Shown: positions 22,593 to 33,506 of the stretch, one piece after another
How positions within the stretch are numbered: position 1 is the stretch's first letter
Layout of the letters: every line of letters starts with the position of its first letter
Source of the DNA: Drechmeria coniospora
Lineage: Eukaryota; Ascomycota; Sordariomycetes; Hypocreales; Ophiocordycipitaceae
Direction of reading: 5' to 3'
Assembly: GCF_001625195.1 (NCBI RefSeq)
Contig: NC_054390.1
Span: 2,256,027-2,320,026 of the forward strand
DNA: 64,000 nt
The notes under the pieces: generated by a model
The model's input: the letters and a program-made list of their open reading frames with translations, nothing else
What the model was told of the DNA's origin: nothing
Database searches by the model: none
Translations under genes and position numbers: made by a program

Positions 22593-25500
22593 ATGCTCGA
22601 CTTTAGGAACCCCGGCCTTCTCCTCGGGCTGATCATCCTTGTCGGCCTCGCCGCCCCCGCTGCTGCTTTCGGTGCAGGAAACATCGCCTCCATCTCCAAG
22701 GTCGAGGGCCAGAACTGTATGCGTTGCCTTCAAATGGCGGGCGTCCACGAGTTTGTGAGCCTTTGCCGTGTGAATGACGCTGACCTGGCTCGATGACAGG
22801 GCGGCACGGTGACATCGAAGATGCCCTGCTCACCTTGGCCATGGCCCGCGCCATGAAGGGCAAAAAATTCACCAAGATCATGGTCGCCCGCGTTTACTTT
22901 GGAAATTGGCTGCGAGACTATTCCCAGGCCATCGACGTAGGCACCGTCAAATCTGTTTCGGCCGAGGCCATCAGGCTTCTCCTGAGCGTCCTCGGCTTCC
23001 TTACCTTTGGATACGGTTCTGGAGAGTTTGAAATCACGGCCGACCGGCTCGGCTGCTACCGCCCCGAGGACCACATCGACAACCCCAAGAACTACGCCGA
23101 CAACCAGGACGCTCGGCAGTACGACCGACGCTTGCGGGGCCCGATCGACGAGCAGCGGGAGCTTGCCATCGACCCCGAGACGGGCATGAAGAATTACATA
23201 GCAAACGACCGTGCTGGTATCATGACGTCGTCGAAGCATGTGAAGAAGCTGTTCGCCGGCTGCATCGAGTTCGGACGTCGATACAAGAACCGCGAAAACA
23301 AGGAGGACCTCTACGAGTCGCTCCGTCTAATGGGCACCGGCCTCCACTGTCTCGAGGGTAACAACCACCATGTGCCGAGCGCACGGCTTGATGCTGACGG
23401 ACTGTTGCTAGACTTTTTCGCCCACAGCAACTACACCGAACTCGCCTTGATCGAAATGGGCGAGCGCGATGTGTTCCCCCACGTGGGACGAGACGCCCGC
23501 ATGCAGCTCAACGGTGCTCGCGGAGACGTTTATCCCATCATTACCGGCACCTTTGGTGGTGTGGACTTTCTGCACTCGGTCGTCGGTGAAGGTTCGCACA
23601 AAAAGACAGACACCAAGATGACCTGCGAACGGACTGACCTAATGCCGGTTTAGTGTCGGACAAGATGACCCAGAACGAGGTCGACGAGCTCGAGGGCGCC
23701 CTGCAGGAGGCCAAGAGTGCCGACACGAGCATGCTTCGGGACCTGCTGAACAATCTTCCCGACGGACTCTTTGGCGACAAGAACCAGGGTGCCAAGATCG
23801 ACGAGATCCAGTCAAACGCGAGCGCCGCCCAGATGCAGAACACGGCCGTCTCCCCCAGAGACCAGGAGGAGTTTACCGTCTACGTTCGCAACATGCATCA
23901 GCAGGTCATGCCGGTCATTCAGTTTCATGACGAGATCATGAAGAGCATCACGGAGGCGGTTGAAAAGATCCCTGTGCTCCCCAAGATCATCGAGCAGCTC
24001 GAGGAGCAGCTCTCGAAGTTTGTCTTCTCCGTCATTGCACCATTCGTCGTCCCCCTCATCCACCAGATTCGAAACGAGCTACGGGTGGGATCCGACGAGA
24101 TTGTGCAGAGCAGCGAGCAGGAGCAGCACAACGTTTTCGAGAACGACCGCTGCGACGACCCTACCCACTCGATGCTTTCCAAGGACCACTTCTCCAACGT
24201 AGGGTTCACCTCTGCCGAACTCTGCCCTTTTGACAGGCCTTGCAAGCTAACGAACGACAGATCCTGAACGAAATCGCCGGAAGAACGGCGGCGAGGATGC
24301 TGCACTGGGTTGTCCCCCAGCTCATGGACGCCATCGACGACGAGGGCACCGACGTCGACCGGGTCTTGAACCGCATCGTCGACGGCGTGCTGCACCACCC
24401 CGCGCAGAGGGAGATGGGACAGGACGGGGTTGCCGAGGCTCGCCGGATGATTTTCGAGCAGGTCCAAGGTTGGTGGAACGAGATGGGCGACGGCCAGAGG
24501 GAGGAATACCGCCGCAAGCTCTGCCGCGAAGGCGTCCAGAGGGGTGAGAACCACAAGGAGGGTGTTCACGACACCGGCCACGGACACGGATGCTCGGGCA
24601 AGCTGCACATGCGCAAGCTGTACGGCGAACCGGAGACTCTCGAGACGAAGATTGCGGGAGCCGCGGCGGATGCCATCTTCCAGGGTGCCAGCGGCGCCAT
24701 CTCCGGGCTGGTGGAGCAGAACACCGGGTACAAGCTGCCGTCGACGCGGAAGGAGGAGGAGGAGCAGAAGGAAGGTGGCCTGGGCGGCTTCCTCAGCGCC
24801 GCGGGCTCCATCCTCGGAGGCGCCTTCGGCAAGGACGATTCGGAGAAGCAGACGAGCGGACAAGGATACGGCGGCAGCTCCTACGGCAAGACTGAGACAG
24901 GGTACGGCGGTCACGGAAGCCGATACGGCCAGTCTGAGCAAACGGAGACGTACCGGCCGGCCGGCCGCAGCGATGAACGGCCCTCACGGTACGAGCAAGG
25001 GGAGTCGCAGGGCGGAAGGCAGACGACCGGCTACGGCCACGACGAGAGAACGGACAATCGGCCGACGCACGGAGGCCGGCACGAGCAGCGGAACGAACGC
25101 AGCGAGTATCGAGACTCGGACGAGGGTAGCTACGGGGACCGCCGCTCCGAACGCCACGGCGGCGGCCACCACGGCAGCGACTACGGCCGCCAGGACGAAG
25201 ACAGCTACGGTGGGGGTCAGGGACGTCGCCACGAGAGCGGCGGCTACGGCGGCGGCAACGGGCGACGGGAGGAGACGAGCTACGGCGGAGGCGGTCGGGA
25301 CAGCGGCCGTCGCGACGATGACTACGGCAGCGGCTACGGCGGAGGCAACGGGCGACGGGAGGAGACGAGCTACGGCGGAGGTGGTCGGGACAGCGGCCGT
25401 CGCGACGATGACTACGGCAGCGGCTACGGTGGCGGCAACGGGCGACGGGAGGAGACGAGCTACGGTGGAAGTGGCCGGGATAGCGGCCGTCGCGATGATG

Positions 25501-25670
25501 ACTACGGCGGCGGCCACGAGCGCCAAGACGAAGGCGGCTACGGACGTCGGGAGGAGCGCAGCGACTACTCTGGCCGGCGAGATGACGACGATGAGAGCAG
25601 CCAGCAGGAGTACCGTCGGCGTGAGCAAGGCGGAGGCTACGGCGGCGGCTACGGCGGCGGCGGCTACTAA
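22593..25670 (+). CDS. het-c: Heterokaryon-incompatibility protein HET-C
   Basis: HET-C is a secreted/cell-surface-linked protein; its allelic forms can trigger vegetative incompatibility and cell death in Neurospora. Exons are 22593-22716, 22800-23357, 23412-23591, 23654-24198 and 24261-25670 (938 aa). Residues 1-25 are a signal peptide (LLLGLIILVGLAAPAAAF). The conserved Het-C core follows: WRHGDIEDALLTLAMA, VYFGNWLRDYSQAIDVG, GYGSGEFEITADRLGCYRPE, HIDNPKNYADN and HSNYTELALIEMGERDVFPH. All four introns restore family sequence (QN|WRHGD, CLE|DFFAHS, VGE|VSDKM, FSN|ILNEI); intron 3 has a weak GTTCGC donor. From about residue 665 the tail is Gly/Tyr/Arg/Asp-rich, with three 30-residue repeats at ~797-886. 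Whether an incompatibility role exists in this species is unknown. Confidence 0.93.
25242..25511 (+). repeat. Three 90-bp tandem repeats in the HET-C tail
   Basis: Three head-to-tail 90-nt units, in frame, start at 25242, 25332 and 25422. Each encodes a 30-residue Gly-rich unit beginning GYGGGNGRREETSYG and ending in RRDDDYG. The first two units are almost identical; the third has diverged (SG for GG, and a changed end). Confidence 0.93.
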
Positions 25671-28600
25671 CCACGGGCTGGCGCACCCTTGGAGTCGCGG
25701 CGAAAGCAGGCGGTCGGCGCTCGAATGAAGCGGTCGTGGAGACGAGCCGCATGTATCATGAGGAGGTGACGGTGTTGAGCGAAGAAATGAATGAGCCGGG
25801 GTCGGAGGCGAAAATTGCTCGAGCCGTGAATGGCAGTGCCAGGAGCGCGAGGCCAAGCAAGACGGATGATGTTTGGGCTCGGAGACGCGCCTAGCAGTAG
25901 GTGTGTGTCCTGTCCGAGCTCCTTTGATTGCGAATATACCGTAGCTTGTTATCGAACGTATCTGCCGCCGGCTGCATTGCCAATGGCGGCGGCATGGCAA
26001 GGATGCCCTTTTGCTTCCACGACAGGCCCACCAAATGGCCTGCTGCGGTTGTGGTGTCGGCGACTTTCCCACCGAGCTCCGAAGCGGTCCGCCTATGAGC
26101 TCGCAAGCAAGTCCTCCGTACCGTACTTGCAGCTATATGCATGTATGGGTACGGAGTACCACTTGTTGCTTCGGCATTACTCGCATTCGCAGTCCTATCC
26201 GACGTCATGCATGTTGACGATGCCATTCCATACGTGGTGAGTGGTATATAACAAGTACATGGATGGGCCTACCTTGTACACTTTGGCGCACGCTTTAGTG
26301 CATGACGGTGTGCTTAGAGAAGTTGTATCCGTACTCAGGCTCGTGGACTTTGAAGGCCTTCGCGACCCCGCCCGGATGATGTCCGAGTTTGGGGGCCCTC
26401 GGCCTGGTCTGGTGCGTCGATGACTGGACGACAAATGGAAGAAATCAATGCCACATCCATGTTCGCCCACACGTGCTCGAGCGTACTGGTGCAAGGGCTC
26501 TTACGGCGAGAGTACCAACATCTACTTACGTAGCGGGAACGTCGGCAAGACCGCAAGCGCACCACCGAGGAGCACCCTACTGTACTTAGTTTTGTCACAA
26601 AACGGGTATGCGCGGATAGTTGTAGGTAGGAATGTACCGCTGGGTGCCAGCGTGTTTAGATACCTACCAGCCGATACAACGGAACCTACTTCTATGGGAG
26701 CATTAAGTACTCGTACTTAGTTGTACTGTCCATGTACTTACGTGTACGGAGTACTGTACTCCGTAGGAGTGGTATTATTTAATACCAACAAATGCTGTAA
26801 ATACAGTATTAGTACCCATATCTTCGGTTGGCTGCCCTTGTTCAAGTTGACCTACCCTATACACCTACCGTACTTGTACAGTAAGTACTCTTAGCTATTA
26901 CAGTACTTACAGCATACGTGCTTTTGGGGCGCGATACTTGCATGTACATCCATCCGTGCATGACTGGCAGGGTCGGTTTCGCCGCCTTGCTTCTCCTCAG
27001 GTCTCAGCCTCCCTCCGGGCCAGGGCGGTTCCTGGTCTTCACAGGTCTAGTGCTGGAAGGCCCAAAGGGGAAATGCTCGAGACAAGCTTTTCATCGGGCA
27101 CTTGGCATGCTGTGCGGCCGGATGCCGAGTCGATCGCCAGGGGCTCGGCTTTCTTGGGTACTGTCGACTTTTCGGTCGGTAACGGTGCATCGCAACGGAG
27201 GCCAAGTGCAAGCATGTAGCATCCGAGGGCAAGAACTGCATTGCACGCTGTTCATGTACATGCATAAGTGCTTGCATTAGCATGTGCGTGCTTGTATTTT
27301 CGCACTCCGAATATAGGCGTTGCTCAATACTATGTATTTACAACTACAGTAACAGCAAGTAGATGGCGTGTTCCATGAAGAACAAGTGCATTCACTCACT
27401 GAAAGGATCAATCACTCCGTACAGTATGTACGGAGTGCTTCTAGGAATTATTAGCACGTGATATGCAAACTGCTGTACTTAAATAAGTTGGTGTGCTCAA
27501 TCCAGATTCAGTGCGCTCTATCGGCCTTCGCCAGCGGCAGGGGCAGCATCTCGTACTTGTAGACACAGGCCCAATGCCGCTCCAGGCGCATGGGTCCTGT
27601 TCAGCAGCAGGGGTAGGGGTACGTGCAACCGGCCAGGTCTGCACCTACAGTATGTAGTCCTTACCTGAGTATACCTAGTACGTACTTACACCTGCACCTA
27701 CTTACTAGGTACTTTCAAATACAGTACCTACAACACTGCTAGGTACATACCTAGTACTCTATGCTCCGTACCAATACCTAAATTTGGCAGCAGTGGCTTG
27801 GCGTTGACGTGCTGTACCCTGTGGCTGCCGGGTGTTCTAACCGATGACGAATGTTCCGGGGAACTTTCCGCCTGCTCAGACCTTACTTGTATAAGTACTA
27901 AGGTATTCGTAGGGTGTCCAGTACCTTAGGTCTATGGTATTAAATGCATCGGTACGGAGCAGTACATGCCTTTTTGTCCTGGCACCGAGGCGGGAGGATG
28001 ATGACCGTGCGGCGGATGCAAGTGTACAGTAAGGGGGGTGCTGAGGCATCTGCTAGATGCCAACTACTAAAGCATGCAGGGATCCCCAAGCAGAGGCGAG
28101 GTACGCAGCTTGATGCCTGTTTTGCTACAGTACATGTCCATGTTACAACGTGAACCAAGCTCATACGATACCTCATACGAGCGCTCCGTGCTTGTGTCCT
28201 GAAACAGGTAGGTACTTAGGTAGCCAGCTACGAGTACGGAGTACCCCGTACACTATAACTCGCACATGCAATACATGGTCTTACGCCCACTGTACTCCGT
28301 ATTACATGATTGCAAGCTTGCTAGGCGCACTTGGTGCCCCGTCCGTCAAATGCCTTAGACCTACCCATCCATTATATGAGCCTGAGTTGACGCTTACTTA
28401 GATTAGTACTGTACTCAAGTATGCACACGTGCAAGTACTTGTAGTTGTATTGACACTACGTTTATGGAGTACTTAGGTCTCCGTCTGGTGCAGACTCTGT
28501 CTAGTACGTCATGGACCACCGGCGTTTGTCCCACTCCGCTCGAGCGTGAACTGTCCTTGCAAGAATACATGTACTTAGAGAGACACTTACAGTATAACTG

Positions 28601-30455
28601 CACTGTACTATTAACAAACTTCGAGTACTTGTGCACCTACTGTACTGTAAGTGCTTGCACATGTACTCCGTACTGCACTGAGGTTCGAGCCCCACACACT
28701 CCGTACCTCCTCCAGGCACCAGGACTTAATTGCTTACGCAAAAAGTATGCAGCAAGTACAGGTACCCAAGTGCTTGTTCTTGCTCGCAACTATTGAAGCA
28801 AGTACAGTATCACAGCAGGCTTCCCAGGTACCTAAGTACTACCCTGCAGCACAGGCGCAAGGCATCGATGCTCGCTCCGTATGCTTACACTGTATTGCCC
28901 TGGAGGAAGGCAGAGGCAGCATCATCCGTGGCAGGGCTCGAGGGGGTGACCAAGACGGCAAACCATGCACTGTTCCTACCTGCGGCCTGCAGTCAAGTAC
29001 CTCGGCCGTCGCCTCTTGGATGCGACACCTGGTAATGAGGTGCCAGCCTCGCCGTCGTTCACTGCCTCCCAACCCGAGTCTGCAAATCGAATCCGAGAAT
29101 GCGCAAACATGCACGGTCGAAGTCGGTCACCTTCGCATCGTGCACATACATCGGGCGTTCGTCAAGGGAAGTAGGTACCGAGCTTATGCGACTTTTTTGT
29201 GCGAGAATGAAATTGACAGCTGCGTGTCCGTACGGTAAACCAACAACTGTAGTCCTGCAGGCTGGACCATCTTGCATGTGCAGCACCGAGTACGGAGTGA
29301 TTGTAGACCGACACACATGCACGCAAGTACTTGCTCAGCTCGCATGGGCAGCCCAAGTAGACAATTGGATGCCGTTACCCCTACCTCCTGTGACTTGTAC
29401 CTGTAAGCGCCTACCGCAACGGGCGGGTTAGTGGCTGGATAACCCTCTCTCCGCCCGCTGACATTGACGACCTTCTCCTTTCGTTCGTCTGTGCCGGCCG
29501 CCGACCAGCAAGGAACAGGTGCCCTTCTGTTCCCAACACCACCGCTCGTGCGTGTGTTCGCTGGCCCGTCCGACCATCGTCTCTCTCATGCTCCCCGAGG
29601 TTTCCTGCCCATCCGTCGTCCGACCGACAGGTCCCTCCAGGCATTCGCAGACGACATGGCGTCGGCGCCGTGGCCTTTGGGCGTCTTGGTCGTTGCTCCA
29701 CCCTCATCGACCCCCGGGTTCCAGTTCGGATGCGCAATGTCCGTCCTTGAAATGCCCCTCAGACAAGTCTCCCTTCCGTCATACGGATGATGGGACTGGT
29801 GCTCGCTGGTTCTACGGAGCACAGCGTAAGTACGCGGATGAGCCATCTGCTGATTTGCACCCACCAAGTCAGGTACTGGCGAGTACGGAGTACGGACTAT
29901 CCATCTCGGGGCATGAACATGTACACACACAAGTACGAGTGTGTACACGCATCTACATGTGCCTGTGTGCGCCTTTGCCCATCTACCTTGCCTGCGTCCA
30001 TGTACAGGTCGGGTACTCGTCATGTGCCAGCAAGTACGTAAGTAGTTGTACAGCTAGGTACCCGGTACGAACGCTCCGCAGCTGCTCTGCCACGTCCCCT
30101 TCTGCAACCGCTGGCCCGAACCCACCCCGCCGAAGCGGCCGCCAATCAACGCTTGGCCGCCTCCTAGCCGGCTCCAGCTAGGCCCAGCTCAGCTCTAGCA
30201 ATACTCGCTGGCACTGCCTGTATGCACTGTACGAGGAGCACGTCCGACGCCTGGGAGGGTGGTGGTGCAACGACGCTGAGCTGCGCTCCCAGTCCCTCCT
30301 CCCTCTCCGCCACATCACCGTCGCTCCATCGCTGCCGTCCTCGCCTCGACCGCTCGACCATTTCCTCCCTTTGGCCCCTCCCCCCCCCCCCCCCCCGCCA
30401 CGGACGTCTGCGATGCCATTCCCGTCTCCCCAATGACGGAACATGACGTGAAAAA
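25671..30455. other. 4.8-kb gene-free block between HET-C and the RING gene
   Basis: No supportable gene. Two fractions alternate: low-GC stretches packed with GTAC words (26580-26930, 27280-27480, 27640-27960, 28200-28800) and more GC-rich islands (26950-27240, 28840-29250, 29430-30420). The islands have overlapping frames on both strands but no recognisable domain. A run of 17 C (30380-30396) lies in the probable leader of the RING gene. Confidence 0.6.
26745..26765. repeat. Inverted repeat with 10-bp arms
   Basis: TACGGAGTAC and GTACTCCGTA are reverse complements separated by one base. Same intergenic word family as at 6562 and 20664. Confidence 0.93.
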
Positions 30456-32724
30456 ATGTGTAAGTTTTCCTGCTCGAGCATCCTCGGCCTCGCTCACGCG
30501 GTCATCGCCTGCCTGCCGGTCTCGCGAGAGCCTGCGCCGTCGTTGACCGCGACCCGGGAAACGTCGGATGCTGACAATGGTTTGCAGCGCTCACCGAAAT
30601 TCGAAATGGCGTGTATGTCGCTCCCCATCCCGCTCCGACTTCCTCCTCCGTTTCTGCTGGCCGGCCAAGCGTCGTCGCCACCACGCTTCCCGGCGAATCC
30701 GGCGATGCCGAGCGCGACGCTGAAAAGGCTGTCGAATCGCCGCCATTCTCCCGCGTTGCTCCCTTTGCCCCCTCGCTGCTGACCTCGCCTCTCTTTCTTC
30801 AGGCTCATGTTCAGCAACCCCGCGTGGGCGGGCGTCAACACGGTTCCCTCGACTCTCGTGCGAAACATCAGCGCCTTGAATGTACGGCCGACCGATCGAT
30901 CCCCCCTCGCCACCAACCAAGACCGCTGACCGCCGCTCCGTGGCAGAGTCCACTAGGATACAAAGCTCGCATCTCGACGAACCTCACGACCTTGACGAAC
31001 AACAATGCCGAAAAGTTGAGCGGAAGCTTCGGAGGCCTCCTCTTCGTGCCCCAGGTCACGAGCGTTGCCGACTGCGATCGGGAGCAGTACGAATTCATCC
31101 CCCAAAACGTCACCCGCCGCAGCAACCTTCCGCCGACCAACTTCAACGTCGTCGCCATCGCCCCCTGGTTCAGCATCAACTGCACCCTGGCCTACCTCAA
31201 ATCCGCGAGCCACGGTTCCATCCGCGCCTTCATCTTCTACAAGCCGAACAACTCGACGAACAAACCCCAAGAAGTCGACTCCCCCGTCTGGAACCTCGAC
31301 GATGGCGGCGCTTGGAGGAAGAAGAATCATTTCCCCATATTCGCCATCCCGGGCCTCGAAGGCCAGAAGATCGTCACCCAGCTTAGCCTCTACTCGGGCA
31401 ACGTCAACCAAGTCCCCCACGGCCAGGAAATCAGCCAGCTTTACGGATCGAACCCCAACGATTACGTGCGAGTCTGGACCGACCTGACGCTGGAGAACCA
31501 GACGAACATGCCCGCCGTCTGGGCCTTTGTGCTCATCGTCATCGCCGCCTTGCTCTCCATCATCACCGCCGTCTCCCTCACCATGCATTTTGTCCAGAGG
31601 CGAAACCGAGAATCCCTGAAACGCCGTGTCCAGACGGGCGAGGTGGACCTCGAAGCCATGGGAATCAAGAGATTGACCGTCCCGGCTTCCCATCTCAAAA
31701 GCCTTCCCCTCTTCACCTACAACGCCGACCCCGACCATACGAATGACCCGCCGACTCCCGACTCGGCCGCTGCCAAACCTGCCCCGACGACGAGCAGACG
31801 AAAAAGCCGTCGATCGGATCGGAAAGCGTCCAACACGTCCTCCGACCCCACTCTCCTCGGTAGCTCTCGGAGCCTCCGGCGCATGCGCAACAAACGATCC
31901 ATGGGCGACACCACGGCGACGAATCACCAGCCGGACTGTCAAATTTGCCTTGCCACCTTCGAGCACCGAGTCACCATAATCAGAGAGCTTCCGTGCGGCC
32001 ACATCTTCCACCCGGCCTGCATCGATGAGTTCTTGACGCAAAACAGTTCCCTCTGCCCCATGTGCAAGCAATGTATGCTTCCCCGAGGCTACAGTCCGAG
32101 GATCACCAACGGGATGGTCCGTCGCGAACGCGCGATACGAAGGTTAAGAGAACGTGTCGACTTGGAGGCGTCGTCACTGGAATCGGGCGAGACGAAGCTG
32201 AAGCTGTGGAGGAATCGTCTCTTCAGCCCCTCGGGCCACGGTGCCGGTGCCAAATCCGCATCCAACTTTGCCATGACACCTCTGCCCACTGCGTGCAATA
32301 CGTCCGACGGCCCATTGGAGACGGATGCGAAGGCGCCCGTTGAAGGGACGACGCTGTCGGCTGCTTCGGAAGCGGCCGAGCCGACAGCAGATCGTCCAGA
32401 CTCTTCACAGGTGCCCCTTTCCACAGGTTCGTCGAGGCCGCGAAGTTCTCGACCAAGGGCCCTGCGGCTATTGTCGACCCACCACGAGATGGAGCAACCG
32501 AAAGAATCCAATGCCGAGGTCGGCCGGTCGAGCCCCTCGTCGTTTGCCAGGGAGCGTATGCGAGAGATTGCGGCCAAAAATGCGCCATTCGACGACCCGG
32601 ATCATCAGCGTCCAAAATGTGAGCCCTACCTCCCCATCTGCCGTTCGTTGTTGAGTGTGGATGCTGACATGCTTCGCTGCATCCAGGGCGCCGGGCAATC
32701 TCGAAAGCGTTCCCCGGCTTCTAA
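30456..32724 (+). CDS. Transmembrane RING-H2 finger protein (PA-TM-RING-like ubiquitin ligase)
   Basis: A probable membrane E3 ubiquitin ligase. Exons are 30456-30459, 30588-30612, 30803-30881, 30947-32618 and 32687-32724 (605 aa). The luminal part has several N-glycosylation sequons (NISAL, NLTTL, NVTRR, NCTLA). A single TM segment lies near residues 224-250 (VWAFVLIVIAALLSIITAV). The RING-H2 finger is at ~367-408: CQICLATFEHR, LPCGHIFHPACIDEF, CPMC. The last intron (68 bp, GTGAGC/GCTGAC) joins to a C-terminus WRRAISKAFPGF. The 5' end is inferred: donor GTAAGT after ATGT, then a 25-nt exon with GTATGT donor, then exon 3, giving MSLTEIRNGVLMFSNPAWAG. The reading frame closes exactly, but this first exon has only four coding bases. 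An ATG at 30807 is the fallback start. No clear signal peptide is produced. Confidence 0.82.
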
Positions 32725-33506
32725 CTGTCTCCTTTATTGCGGCATGTCATTACCTCGCGAAGCATGGCAATGGCGTTTTGGTTGTCTGGCCAGGCACGTC
32801 TTGTGGGTACTTGGACGCTATGAGAAAAAAATATCGGGCATGGCGTTTGGGTGGCGTTGATTTGATTTTGTAATGCAACAGGATGGAAATGTATCCCAGT
32901 CGGATCCTCCTGTTGTGTTGTTTGGCCACTTGGTCTCGAACAGCACCCGTTTTCGTCGACGGTCACCGAAAATGGTTGGATTTTGACGGGTCTTTTTGTT
33001 CTACAGGTCCGAAGGAACATGACCGAGGCCGAAATGAACGGCTACGGCACGGAGGCTCTGTAGCTGGATTTGGTCGTTCTTCGGTTTAGCATCCATGCTC
33101 CGGCTAAATGTTTGAGGAACGGTTGAGAAGTCGTGGAAGGGCGGAGACTACCATACTTTCCGAGCCGCATTAAGTGCTCTGGAGCGACATGGAGTGAGCG
33201 TACATGCCATATCGTGGGAAATACTTCACGAGGTTTCTGCTGTGCTGGAGAAACGCATGCAAACGGGTCGCTACCGTGTTCACCTTCAAGCAGAACAACC
33301 AAGGTCGCTCGGGACTTCGACCCACCGAGTGGTACATATCCGTATATACTTCTACATTATATGTCTGCAGCTGTCCGTAGGTGAGGAACACCCTCGCCGG
33401 AGAAGAAAACTATCATGCATGGTGACACTGAAAACCTAACAGACGGCATTGCACCTCAAGTGCGATGTGGGAGTGGGTTGACAAACTTCGGGCCGATCAA
33501 CCACGG
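32725..33506. other. Convergent region after the RING gene
   Basis: Holds the 3' end of the RING gene and of the oppositely directed membrane-protein gene. No coding region with family likeness was seen. Confidence 0.6.

Noticed and set aside
24544..26072. Long frames in other phases over the HET-C tail (plus 24544-25728, minus 24984-26072)
   Set aside because: Produced by the repetitive Gly-rich coding DNA; they share no family likeness, while the HET-C frame does.
28678..28700. GGTTCGAGCCCC, a tRNA B-box-like string
   Set aside because: No A box or cloverleaf can be drawn around it.
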